Positions 7,974 to 15,806 of a stretch of DNA of 64,000 nt are shown in pieces; position 1 is the stretch's first letter, and each line of letters starts with the position of its first letter. The position numbers and the translations under genes are program-made. The stretch lies in contig JABCZL010000013.1 in NCBI GenBank assembly GCA_013289685.1, forward strand, positions 1 through 64,000. Direction: 5' to 3'. Source of the stretch: Acidobacteriota bacterium. GTDB taxonomy: Bacteria > Acidobacteriota > Terriglobia > Terriglobales > Acidobacteriaceae. Under the pieces are notes generated by a model, which saw only the letters and a program-made list of their open reading frames with translations, searched no databases and was not told the DNA's origin.

Positions 7974-9755
7974 TCACTTATCCTTCTTCCTTGCGCGCTT
8001 GGCCATGATCTCGCGCATTTCCTGGCCGAGCCGCGTGCGGTTCATGACGGCTTGCTGCGCGATGGAAATCAGGTTGGCTTCGGCGTAATACAGATTCAGG
8101 CCTGCGGCCAGACGGAAGAAGAAGAATCCCATCATGAGCGGCATCATTACCGTCAGCATTCGTTGTTGCGCGGGATCCATACCGGCCTGCGGGGTCACCC
8201 TCGACACGATGAGCATGCTGCCCACCATGAAAATCGGCAACAGGTAGAGGGGATCCGCCGCCGACAGGTCATGAATCCAAAGCCAGTGGGCGTGGCGCAG
8301 GTCGAGCGCGATCCTCAGCATTTGGTAATAGGCCCACAGAAACGGCAACTGGATGAGCATGGGCAGGCAGCCGCCCGCAGGATTGACGCCTTCCTTTTTA
8401 TAGAGGGCGCTGATCTCTTCGTTCATGGGAGCCTTGCGAGGATCGCGAAGGCTGTATTTCTTGTACTTCTCCTGAATGGCCTTGATCTGGGGCGCGACGC
8501 GCTGCATCTTCAGCATCGATTTCATCTGGGTGATGCGCAGCGGGAGCAGCAGCAGACTGACGATCAGAGTCTGCAGGACGATGGCCCATCCCCAGTTGGG
8601 AACGACATGAGAATACGTCCACTTCAGCCAGAGGAAGAGAAACTTGGCGATGATTCCGAAAAAGCCGAAATCTACCAGACCGTTGAGGTCGTTGTCGGCG
8701 CCTACTCCGGGCACGGAGACTTTTTGCAGAACTTCCAGTTCTTTGGGACCCACGAAGACGCGTTCTGCGGTTGGACCGTGCAGGTTGCCGACGGCAGCGC
8801 CGAGTACGTCGACGTTCACCACTTCTTTCGAGTCTGCCTTCTGGGGATCGCGCAGGACCGACATCGAGTTGCGCAGTGTGACCAGCGCGGCCGCGTTCGG
8901 ATCGTTGGGGATGAATACGGCCGCAAAATATTGGTCGGTGGGGCCGGCCCAATGGAACGGGCCTAAGATTGTCTTACCGCCGCTGACGTTGTTGCATTTC
9001 GAGAAGAGCGAGAATCCGCAACTGATTGGCAGGCGGACGATGTCTTTGTTGAACTGGTAGTCGATGAACCCGGCGGCGTAAAACGCGGGCGTCGTCTGGC
9101 TGCCGAATCCCGAAGGCCAGGCGGGAAGCGCGGCAACGGCGGCGCCTTTGGAAGTCACGGAAGTTTCGACCTTCACGGTGTAGCTGTCATCGAAACTGAA
9201 CGTCTTGAGGACCGACAGATCCTGGTCGGCGTATTCGAAGGTGACGGTCGCGGGCGAGGTCTGCTTGCCTTCGCGCGAAGCGATGTAGAGCGCAGAGCTG
9301 AGTTTATTGCGCAGGGTTTCGTCGTAAGTCCACAGCGAGAGTGGGTACCCGTACTTCTCGGCGGCGGCGGCATTGACGAGATCGAGGCGGCCGTCCTGCG
9401 CGTCGTTGTCGAACTTTTTCAGGATCCAGGACTTCACCTGGGCGCCGCGGTTGGTGAAGGTAATGCGGTAGAGATCGTTCTCGATGACGGTCTCGGTTTC
9501 GCTCGCCGCCTGCCGGGTCAGTGCGCTGGCAGGAGTGACGGCTGGCGACGCAGCAGTTGCGGCGGAGGTGGCGGGCTGGGGCTGGGCGGATTGTGACTGG
9601 GCGGACTCGGGCTGCCCCTGGGGCGCGACCGGCTGCGGAAAATATTTCTTCATCAGAGGCTGGAATGCCAGCATCACGATGAAGGCCAGCAGAAAAATCA
9701 GCATCAGCCGTTTTTCGTTGCCGGGTTCGTGTTGTGGATTTTGATAGTCTGGCAA
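7974..9755 (-). CDS. yidC: membrane protein insertase YidC
   Basis: 593 residues, in line with Gram-negative YidC. One N-terminal membrane segment (about 15-33) is followed by a Pro/Gln/Ala-rich linker, the periplasmic P1 beta-sandwich (about 90-340) and the C-terminal five-helix insertase core. The core shows WGWAIVLQTLIVSLLLLPLR and, after the cytoplasmic helical hairpin with MKSMLKMQRVAPQIKAIQEK, the GCLPMLIQLPFLWAYYQML segment. It inserts and folds inner-membrane proteins with or without SecYEG. It lies in the conserved origin cluster rpmH-rnpA-yidD-yidC-jag. The gap to yidD is 20 bp. Confidence 0.97.
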   Translation of the reverse strand: MPDYQNPQHEPGNEKRLMLIFLLAFIVMLAFQPLMKKYFPQPVAPQGQPESAQSQSAQPQPATSAATAASPAVTPASALTRQAASETETVIENDLYRITFTNRGAQVKSWILKKFDNDAQDGRLDLVNAAAAEKYGYPLSLWTYDETLRNKLSSALYIASREGKQTSPATVTFEYADQDLSVLKTFSFDDSYTVKVETSVTSKGAAVAALPAWPSGFGSQTTPAFYAAGFIDYQFNKDIVRLPISCGFSLFSKCNNVSGGKTILGPFHWAGPTDQYFAAVFIPNDPNAAALVTLRNSMSVLRDPQKADSKEVVNVDVLGAAVGNLHGPTAERVFVGPKELEVLQKVSVPGVGADNDLNGLVDFGFFGIIAKFLFLWLKWTYSHVVPNWGWAIVLQTLIVSLLLLPLRITQMKSMLKMQRVAPQIKAIQEKYKKYSLRDPRKAPMNEEISALYKKEGVNPAGGCLPMLIQLPFLWAYYQMLRIALDLRHAHWLWIHDLSAADPLYLLPIFMVGSMLIVSRVTPQAGMDPAQQRMLTVMMPLMMGFFFFRLAAGLNLYYAEANLISIAQQAVMNRTRLGQEMREIMAKRARKKDK

Positions 9756-9775
9756 AGTTTACCGCTTCCTCATCT

Positions 9776-10120
9776 TCATGGGCGTCCGGCTTCTCGCGTC
9801 GGGTGCGAGAAGTGGGGCGCTTCGTATGTCGAGTTCTGCTGGGCCAAGCTCTGGCGAACCAAATTCGGTTGAACCAAGCTCTGTTGAACAAAGTTCAGTT
9901 TGACCACCGGATCGTAGCCGCCATGCGCGAAAGGATGGCAGCGCAGCAGTCGGAGCAGCGCCATCAGTCCACCGCGCAGCGCGCCATACCGTTCCACGGC
10001 TTCCATCGCATATTCCGAACAGGTGGGAACGTAGCGGCAAGCGGGCGGAAACATCGGCGAAATGGCCCACTTGTAGGCCCGGAGCAGGCGCAGGGCAACG
10101 AGTTTGGCGAACTGGCGCAT
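9776..10120 (-). CDS. yidD: membrane protein insertion efficiency factor YidD
   Basis: 114 residues. The core ([24 protein letters not shown], then [28 protein letters not shown]) is the YidD signature with its conserved Cys residues in CRYVPTCS and LLRCHP. It aids YidC-dependent insertion. Beyond residue 80 the protein has an unusual tail of four pentapeptides of the form V-(Q/R)-(Q/P)-(S/N)-L. These are encoded by 15-bp tandem repeats at 9843-9902 on the plus strand. Neighbours: rnpA is 5 bp upstream, yidC 20 bp downstream, so the genes are probably co-transcribed. Confidence 0.95.
   Translation of the reverse strand: MRQFAKLVALRLLRAYKWAISPMFPPACRYVPTCSEYAMEAVERYGALRGGLMALLRLLRCHPFAHGGYDPVVKLNFVQQSLVQPNLVRQSLAQQNSTYEAPHFSHPTREAGRP
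9843..9902. repeat. four 15-bp tandem repeats in the yidD 3' end
   Basis: Units start at 9843, 9858, 9873 and 9888 (gccaagctctggcga, accaaattcggttga, accaagctctgttga, acaaagttcagtttg). They keep the yidD frame and code for pentapeptides. The same 15-bp period is seen at 10628-10687 and 10748-10792. Confidence 0.8.
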
Positions 10121-10125
10121 GAAGA

Positions 10126-10755
10126 TCAGGCTTTCGGCTTCCGGCTTCCGGCTCTCGGCTTCCGGCTTCTGGAATCTTTCTTCTCGGTCCCGGCTGCGGC
10201 TTTGCCTTGGAGTCTCTCTTCTATGACTACGAAGGCGCGGCTGACTTCGTTCACTACGGCGGCGAAGTCGGCGGTCAGCAGCGACGTCTTCGGGTTGATG
10301 ACTACGTCCGCACTTGGGCCGGCCGGCGGGCGGGTGAGGCGTACGGCCTCGCGCAAACGCCGCTTCATCCGGTTACGCTGTACCGCGCCGCCGAGGGCGC
10401 GGCTCACGGTGAATCCGATGCGCAGTCCCGAGGCAGCGGGGGACTTGGCGGCCGGCGCTTCCTCAATCGTTGCTTCCGGCCGCGGCCAATAGAACACGGT
10501 CATGGACGCGGAAAAATGCCGGCGCCCCAGCTTGTAGACGCGCTCGAAATCGGCGTGACGCAAGAGGCGCGCGCTGCGGGGAAAGGCGCCCGTGCCGGAT
10601 CGCGACGCGAGACCTCGCGGCTGGACATCATGCTGCGTGACATCATGATTTGTAACATCATGATTCGAAACATCATGATTCGATTCTCCGGGCACACTGG
10701 CGGTCACAGTGACTCTGAGTTCCAGATCGCTATTTCCAGATGGCTGAGGCAACAT
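10126..10755 (-). CDS. rnpA: ribonuclease P protein component
   Basis: 209 residues as the longest frame; typical RnpA is about 115-130. The core begins near [20 protein letters not shown] and contains the RNR-type motif ([25 protein letters not shown] in spirit; the visible string is [20 protein letters not shown]), which binds RNase P RNA. It cleaves the 5' leader of pre-tRNA. The N-terminal extension (about 55 residues) contains four tandem pentapeptides [15 protein letters not shown] made by 15-bp DNA repeats. The C-terminal tail ([14 protein letters not shown]) is made by ggcttccggcttccgg repeats. The true start could lie downstream of the repeats. Confidence 0.93.
   Translation of the reverse strand: MLPQPSGNSDLELRVTVTASVPGESNHDVSNHDVTNHDVTQHDVQPRGLASRSGTGAFPRSARLLRHADFERVYKLGRRHFSASMTVFYWPRPEATIEEAPAAKSPAASGLRIGFTVSRALGGAVQRNRMKRRLREAVRLTRPPAGPSADVVINPKTSLLTADFAAVVNEVSRAFVVIEERLQGKAAAGTEKKDSRSRKPRAGSRKPKA
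10628..10687. repeat. four 15-bp tandem repeats in the rnpA 5' end
   Basis: Units at 10628, 10643, 10658 and 10673 all start tcatg and differ at a few bases (tcatgatttgtaaca, tcatgattcgaaaca and so on). In the minus strand they read as (S/T)(N/Q)HDV. Confidence 0.8.
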
Positions 10756-10792
10756 GGTTGACGCAACATGACTGGCGCAGCATGACTGGCAC
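10748..10792. repeat. three 15-bp tandem repeats between rpmH and rnpA
   Basis: Units ggcaacatggttgac, gcaacatgactggcg and cagcatgactggcac overlap the rnpA start codon used here. They have the same period as the two arrays inside rnpA and yidD but a different sequence. Confidence 0.65.
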
Positions 10793-10818
10793 GGACGCTC
10801 GTGCCCGCGCCAACTGGA

Positions 10819-10974
10819 CTATTCGCGGAAACCTGGTTTCACCGAGACCCGCTTGCGCCCCTTGGCGCGCCGGCGGGAAATGACCTTCTTGCCGCCCTGG
10901 GTCTTCATGCGCGTGCGAAATCCGTGAATCTTGGATCGCTTGCGCCGGTTGGGTTGGAATGTACGCTTGGGCAT
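10819..10974 (-). CDS. rpmH: 50S ribosomal protein L34
   Basis: A 51-residue protein starting [20 protein letters not shown], with the L34 signature through [20 protein letters not shown]. It is a ribosomal large-subunit protein. The position next to rnpA and divergent from dnaA is the standard bacterial arrangement. The C-terminus is a little longer than in E. coli ([11 protein letters not shown]). Confidence 0.97.
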   Translation of the reverse strand: MPKRTFQPNRRKRSKIHGFRTRMKTQGGKKVISRRRAKGRKRVSVKPGFRE

Positions 10975-11484
10975 GAAAAGTAGCTGCTCCTGATTGGTTC
11001 GACGGTGTTAGGGCAAACTGTAAGTATAAATCAGGTGCGGTCATTACGTCCAAACCGGCAAATCTCAAGACCCAAGACAAGGGCTTCACCGCTAAGGACA
11101 CGAAGTTACACGAAGGAAAACTACACACAAGTCGTTCATGATAGTCGTGCTCTTTATACTCGTGCACTTTGCGGTTCGTATTTTCTTTTCGCATGGTTAC
11201 GAACTTGGCTTGCACCGCTCCTGCGGCAGTTACCATGGCGGCACTTGACAGGGCGCTGCATTCGGGTTCTGAATAGGGACTCGCGGAAAAATTCCAGCCG
11301 AAGTTTTCCACACAACAAAAAAATTTGTGCTAGTATCGCGGACTGATCCTGCTTTCGAAATTCTTTTTGCTGTTGGGCAGCCGCGCACAGAGAATCGAAC
11401 GCATTCCGCAGTAAACTTGATGGTTCCGGCTACTTCGTAAAACGGCAGTTTTAAACAGGCGCTCTCTCCAGCCGCCGGAGCGCC
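10975..11484. promoter_or_regulatory. rpmH-dnaA intergenic region with a DnaA box
   Basis: This 510-bp gap carries the divergent promoters of rpmH and dnaA. A perfect TTTTCCACA DnaA-box-like site is at 11304-11312, followed by an A-rich run (acaacaaaaaaatttg). A diverged CACAGAG-type repeat is at 11085-11116. Only one good DnaA box was found by eye, so this may be autoregulation of dnaA rather than the origin itself. Confidence 0.55.
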
Positions 11485-12876
11485 GTGGTGAACATTTCAT
11501 ATATGTCAGTTCCCAGCACAACTATCTCCCCGAACCCGTGGGCGCGCATCCTCGATGCGCTGGAAAAGAAAATCAACCGCCATTCCTACGACACCTGGCT
11601 GAAGCCCACGCGCTACAGCCATTCCAGCGGAGGTGTTCTCTTCGTCCGCGTGCCGACGGTCGAGTTTCGCCACGCCGGCGACAAGTACGCCGACCTGATC
11701 CAGGAAGCGATCGACAATCTGGGCCTGGGATACAACGACGTGAAGTTCGTGACTCCGGAAGATGACCCGGCCGCGACTCCAGTTCGGCACGACGGCGGTC
11801 TTACGGCTGCGGCTGCGACCGCGGGTCCATCGCAGTCGCGCTTTGACTGGGACGGTGCGGCGCAATTGAATCCGCGGTACACGTTTGACGCGTTCGTCAT
11901 CGGCAGCGGCAACCAGTTTGCGCACGCGGCGTGCCAGGCGGTCGCCGAGCGTCCGTCGAAGGCTTACAACCCGTTGTTCCTGTACGGCGGCGTCGGCATG
12001 GGCAAGACGCATTTGATGCAGGCGATTGGGCACGAGATCAAGCGCCGGCTGCCGCAGACGGCCATCTGCTACGTATCGAGCGAGAAGTTCACCAACGACA
12101 TGATCAACTCGCTGCGCTACGACAAGATGACCAGCTTCCGCGACAAGTTCCGCAACGTGGATGTGCTGCTTATCGACGACATCCAGTTCCTTACGGGCAA
12201 GGAGCGGACGCAGGAAGAGTTCTTTCATACCTTTAACGCGCTGCACGAGTCGATGAAGCAGATCGTGATTGCCAGCGACCGCTCGCCCAAGGAATTGGCT
12301 GAGATTGAAGACCGCCTGCGCAGCCGCTTTGAGTGGGGTTTGATTGCCGACATTCAGCCTCCCGATCTGGAGACGAAGGTCGCGATTCTGCAGAAGAAGG
12401 CGGAGCAGGAGAAAGTCACTCTGCCGACGGACGTCGCGCTGTATGTGGCATCGAATATTCGGTCGAACGTACGCGAGTTGGAAGGGGCACTGATTCGGCT
12501 GGTGGCGCACTCGTCCCTCATTGGCGCCGAGATCACGCTGCCTTACGCGCAGCAGGTGCTGAAGAACTTCATCGACTCGCAGGCTCGCAAGGTGACGATT
12601 GAGTCGATCCAGAAGATGGTGGCAGAGCAGTTTGGGTTACGACTGGTCGAGATCAAGGCGAAGAACAATTCCCGGGCGATCGTCTACCCGCGACAGATTG
12701 CGATGTATTTGGCGAAACATCTGACGGAAGCTTCGTTGCCGGAAATCGGACGGCAGTTCGGCGGCAAGCATCATACGACCGTGCTGCACTCGGTGGAGAA
12801 GATCGAAGAGCTCCGCAAGACGGATAAAGATTTGAACAGGCTGATCAATAAACTGACTGAGCAATTGGGCGGATGA
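11485..12876 (+). CDS. dnaA: chromosomal replication initiator protein DnaA
   Basis: 463 residues. Domain I (about 10-90) has WARILDALEKKINRHSYDTW; a short linker follows. The AAA+ domain III contains Walker A GGVGMGKTHL (about 168), Walker B VLLIDDIQFL (about 226), sensor 1 IVIASDRSPKEL and the arginine region RLRSRFEWGL. The helix-turn-helix domain IV ends with the DnaA signature GGKHHTTVLHSVEKIEEL (about 425). GTG at 11485 or 11488 follows a GCCGGAGCGCC ribosome site, while ATG at 11503 has none. It binds DnaA boxes to melt the origin. Confidence 0.98.
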   Translation: MVNISYMSVPSTTISPNPWARILDALEKKINRHSYDTWLKPTRYSHSSGGVLFVRVPTVEFRHAGDKYADLIQEAIDNLGLGYNDVKFVTPEDDPAATPVRHDGGLTAAAATAGPSQSRFDWDGAAQLNPRYTFDAFVIGSGNQFAHAACQAVAERPSKAYNPLFLYGGVGMGKTHLMQAIGHEIKRRLPQTAICYVSSEKFTNDMINSLRYDKMTSFRDKFRNVDVLLIDDIQFLTGKERTQEEFFHTFNALHESMKQIVIASDRSPKELAEIEDRLRSRFEWGLIADIQPPDLETKVAILQKKAEQEKVTLPTDVALYVASNIRSNVRELEGALIRLVAHSSLIGAEITLPYAQQVLKNFIDSQARKVTIESIQKMVAEQFGLRLVEIKAKNNSRAIVYPRQIAMYLAKHLTEASLPEIGRQFGGKHHTTVLHSVEKIEELRKTDKDLNRLINKLTEQLGG

Positions 12877-13191
12877 ATCTGCGTGGGATTGAGTTTTCCA
12901 CTCTGCAGTCCAGTCTTCCTGCGCGGTGGCTGTGAATGCGATGTGGAAGTTGTGTAAGGCGGAGAAGAAATAGATGGCGGGGCCAAGTTACACTGCCGGC
13001 TCCGAAGAGTTTGGGACCGATTTTTAACATAAAGGGTTCAGCGGGAACCCGGTGACAACAGGCGAGTTGTTCCGGTTTTCCACTTCTGCGAGGCCCCTAC
13101 TGTTACTGCTGGTTTTATAGGTTTTGCATTTGATATAAGGGTAGTACTAGAAGTAGCACGGCAAGTAGAAGTTTCGGGGGAGACGGACTTT
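12877..13191. promoter_or_regulatory. oriC: dnaA-dnaN intergenic region, candidate origin of replication
   Basis: Three DnaA-box-like 9-mers are visible: TTTTCCACT at 12894 and 13076, and TGTGGAAGT (reverse) at 12942. An AT-rich stretch (about 13110-13140, ttttataggttttgcatttg) is followed by TAG-phased triplets tagtactagaagtag at 13142-13156, resembling a DnaA-trio element. dnaA-dnaN gaps are a common origin location. The dnaN promoter must also lie here. No box is a perfect consensus, so the assignment is an inference. Confidence 0.45.
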
Positions 13192-14340
13192 ATGCCGGTG
13201 GAAGCCGCCGTTGCCGCGGGCACAATGGAAATCACAGTCAGCAAGTTTGAGTTGCTGCGGGAATTGACTGCCACGCAAGGTGTGGTCGAGCGCAAGACCA
13301 CAATTCCAATCCTATCCAATTATTTATTCGAGGCTGCGGGCGACCGATTGGCGCTCACGGCCACGGACCTCGATCTCAGCTTGCGCACGTCTTGCAATGC
13401 CAAAGTCAAAAAAGAAGGCTCGTGCACGATTCCGGCGCGGAAACTTCATGACTATGTAAAGCTGCTGCCGGATGCCGACATCACGATCAAGCTGCTGGAA
13501 AACCATTGGGTCAGCATTCGCTGCGGACGGTCCAACACGAAGATGGTGGGCATGGCGAAATCGAATTTTCCCAGTCTGCCTGCGTTTCCCACGGCTGGGG
13601 CAATAACGATCCCGGCGCAGATTTTGCGCGGGCTGATTGCGCGGACCGGATTTGCGATTTCGAATGAAGAGTCGCGCTACACGCTGAACGGCGCGCTGAT
13701 GCTGCTGAAGCCGGAGTCGATCACCATGGTCGCGACCGATGGACATCGGCTGGCGCATTGTGAACGGCCGGGTGAAAAGTTCGAAGGCGTTTCGGGTGAG
13801 TTGAAAACTCTGGTGCCGAAAAAAGCGATGGACGAACTGAAGTCGCTGCTGGATTCGACCGACGCCGAGACCATCGAGTTTGCGAAAGATGAGTCGACGT
13901 TATTCTTCCGGATCGGTTCGCGCTTGTTGACCTCGCGCCAACTGACGGGACAATTCCCCAACTTTGAGGCGGTGCTGCCGAAGGACAACAGCAAGGTTGT
14001 ACCACTGAACTCCGACGAATTGAATTCGGCGATCCTGCGCGTGGCGCAGTTTGCCGATGAGCGTTCGCGGGCCGTGCGGCTGCGGTTGGAGAAGGGCGAG
14101 TTGAAGATTTCCGCGTCGTCGACGGAGGCGGGTGAGTCGGAGGATTCGATCGAAGCTCCGTATACTGGCGAGCCGCTGACCATTGGGTTCAACGCCCAAT
14201 ATCTGGTCGATTTCCTCAAGGCCGCCGGCACCAGTGAAGTGCGGTTAGAGCTGAAGGATCCGCAGTCCGCGGGGCAGTTTCGGCCGGCGGAAGGGGACGA
14301 TTATAAGTACAGGTATATTGTGATGCCGATGCGAATCTGA
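13192..14340 (+). CDS. dnaN: DNA polymerase III subunit beta (sliding clamp)
   Basis: 382 residues, three repeated clamp domains, beginning with the recognisable MEITVSKFELLRELTATQGV after an 11-residue extension. Other clear segments are ERKTTIPILSNYLFEA, TDGHRLAHCE and the C-terminal YRYIVMPMRI. It forms the dimeric ring that holds DNA polymerase III on DNA. I kept the ATG at 13192 because GGGGGAGACGG lies before it; the ATG at 13225, the usual family start, has no ribosome site. Confidence 0.97.
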   Translation: MPVEAAVAAGTMEITVSKFELLRELTATQGVVERKTTIPILSNYLFEAAGDRLALTATDLDLSLRTSCNAKVKKEGSCTIPARKLHDYVKLLPDADITIKLLENHWVSIRCGRSNTKMVGMAKSNFPSLPAFPTAGAITIPAQILRGLIARTGFAISNEESRYTLNGALMLLKPESITMVATDGHRLAHCERPGEKFEGVSGELKTLVPKKAMDELKSLLDSTDAETIEFAKDESTLFFRIGSRLLTSRQLTGQFPNFEAVLPKDNSKVVPLNSDELNSAILRVAQFADERSRAVRLRLEKGELKISASSTEAGESEDSIEAPYTGEPLTIGFNAQYLVDFLKAAGTSEVRLELKDPQSAGQFRPAEGDDYKYRYIVMPMRI

Positions 14341-14457
14341 AAAGAAATATCCTCTGGCGGCCTGAGCGCCTTGGCCCCCAAAATCCTTGCTAGCCCTTGA
14401 TTTCGTGCTGCCTCTGACTTACAGTGGCGGCACTTTGATTTTGGGAGGGGCACCGTT

Positions 14458-14874
14458 ATGTTAAGTGGATTCAAGAAATTCATTCTGCGTGGGAATGTTG
14501 TGGACATGGCTGTGGGCGTGGTGATTGGCGCGGCTTTTGGCGGGGTGGTTACGGCGCTGACAAAAGACCTGTTGACGCCATTTATCGCCGCGGTGGTGGG
14601 TAAGCCGGACTTTTCGTATCTCGGGTTCACCATTCACGGCACTCCATTTCCGGTCGGCGATTTCGTCAATGCAGGAGTGTCGTTTCTGCTGGTTGCGGCG
14701 GCAATATACTTCTTCGTGGTGACGCCGGTGAACGCGTTGGTGGCGCGCATGAACCGCGGGGAGGCACCTCCTGATCCGACGACCAAGAAGTGTCAGGAGT
14801 GCCTCAGCGAAATTCCCATCGACGCGCGGCGATGCGCCCACTGTACGCAGCCGCAGATGGGAAGGGCCGCATAG
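14458..14874 (+). CDS. mscL: large-conductance mechanosensitive channel with C-terminal zinc ribbon
   Basis: 138 residues. The first part (MLSGFKKFILRGNVVDMAVG, then VVIGAAFGGVVTALTKDLLTPFI) is the classic MscL first membrane helix with its N-terminal amphipathic helix; a second membrane helix is at about 75-95 (GVSFLLVAAAIYFFVVTPVN). Family members release solutes on hypo-osmotic shock. After residue 105 the sequence has CQECLSEIPIDARRCAHC, two CxxC pairs that form a zinc ribbon, in place of the usual charged C-terminal helix. A strong GGGAGGGG site precedes the ATG. Confidence 0.92.
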   Translation: MLSGFKKFILRGNVVDMAVGVVIGAAFGGVVTALTKDLLTPFIAAVVGKPDFSYLGFTIHGTPFPVGDFVNAGVSFLLVAAAIYFFVVTPVNALVARMNRGEAPPDPTTKKCQECLSEIPIDARRCAHCTQPQMGRAA

Positions 14875-14884
14875 AATCTTTCGT

Positions 14885-14917
14885 CGTCCCACCCTCTTCC
14901 CGCTTGGTGCGAGGGTG
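14885..14917. repeat. hairpin repeat after mscL
   Basis: CCCACCCTC at 14889-14897 pairs with GAGGGTGGG at 14910-14918. It has no T tract and resembles the CCCCACCC hairpin at 7104-7146. It may still help end mscL transcription. Confidence 0.5.
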
Positions 14918-14942
14918 GGGGTCTACCCGCTAAAATGGCTGT

Positions 14943-15656
14943 ATGGAATTGCGCCGAATGTTTTTTCGCTGGGCCTTTTTGGCGGTGGCGGCTTTATCGC
15001 TGTCTGTGGACGTCCTGGCGCAAGGTTCATCGGCTTCCTCTTCCTCGTCTTCGTCGTCCTCTTCCGCGAAACACGTCAGCAAGGCCGCTGGTCCGGATTC
15101 CGGGCTTGATCCCGGTGCCGTGGCTAATGGCGTCTATCGCAACAAGACCCTCGCGCTCTCGTGCAAGATTCCCGCGGGCTGGGTATTGCGGACCGACGAG
15201 ATGAATGCACCGGTGGAAAAAAAGGAAGACGAAAAGGAAGCTTCCCCCCAACCGGCGGCGCCGGCTTCAAGCGCTGGCGCCAAGGTGCTGCTGGCGGCGT
15301 TTTCACGGCCTCCGGAGGCGCGAGCCGAAGACGTGAATTCTTCCATCCTGATTGCGGCGGAGAGCGCGGCTTCCTATCCGGACTTAAAAGAGGCGGCTCA
15401 ATATTTCTTTCCGCTGACCGAAGTGGCGAAGGCGCAGGGGTTCACGGCGGACGAGGATCCTTACGAGATTGCCATCGGCACCAAAACGCTGGTCCGTGCC
15501 GACTTTCACAAAGACAGAGGGACGCGGGTGATGCACCAGTCCACGCTGGCCATGCTCGCGCACGGCTACGCGATTTCGATCACGGTGATCGGCGGGACGG
15601 ACGATGAGGTGGAGGATCTGATCGACGGGCTGACTTTCAGCGGGCCCGGGAAATAG
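14943..15656 (+). CDS. exported protein of unknown function with poly-Ser linker
   Basis: 237 residues. The signal peptide (about 1-27, ending VLAQ) is followed by a run of ten serines (about 32-41) from tcctcgtcttcgtcg-type DNA. The mature part starts NKTLALSCKIPAGWVLRTDEMN and has an acidic/lysine region KKEDEKEASPQ near 80. The arrangement, a small domain after a low-complexity linker, recalls PsbP-like or lipoprotein-type proteins, but no family was recognised. It is placed between mscL and the PD-(D/E)XK-like gene. Confidence 0.65.
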   Translation: MELRRMFFRWAFLAVAALSLSVDVLAQGSSASSSSSSSSSSAKHVSKAAGPDSGLDPGAVANGVYRNKTLALSCKIPAGWVLRTDEMNAPVEKKEDEKEASPQPAAPASSAGAKVLLAAFSRPPEARAEDVNSSILIAAESAASYPDLKEAAQYFFPLTEVAKAQGFTADEDPYEIAIGTKTLVRADFHKDRGTRVMHQSTLAMLAHGYAISITVIGGTDDEVEDLIDGLTFSGPGK

Positions 15657-15710
15657 CGGGGCAAGAGCCTGCCAGGCCAACCCTAGGGAAGCTCCGATCA
15701 AGTATCGTAA

Positions 15711-15782
15711 GAGGAAACACAGGGTCCCTCGACTCCGCAGAATTGCCGAAAAACGGCAATTCTGCTCCGCTCGGGATGACAA
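15711..15782. repeat. hairpin and TCCGCTCGGGATGACA repeat
   Basis: CAGAATTGCCG (15738-15748) pairs perfectly with CGGCAATTCTG (15754-15764) around aaaaa. It is followed by ctccgctcgggatgacaaag. One-arm relatives of the tail (tccgctcaggatgaca) occur at 19229-19256 and 21418-21450. Confidence 0.7.
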
Positions 15783-15806
15783 AGCAGGAGCTTAATCAGA
15801 GATTTC

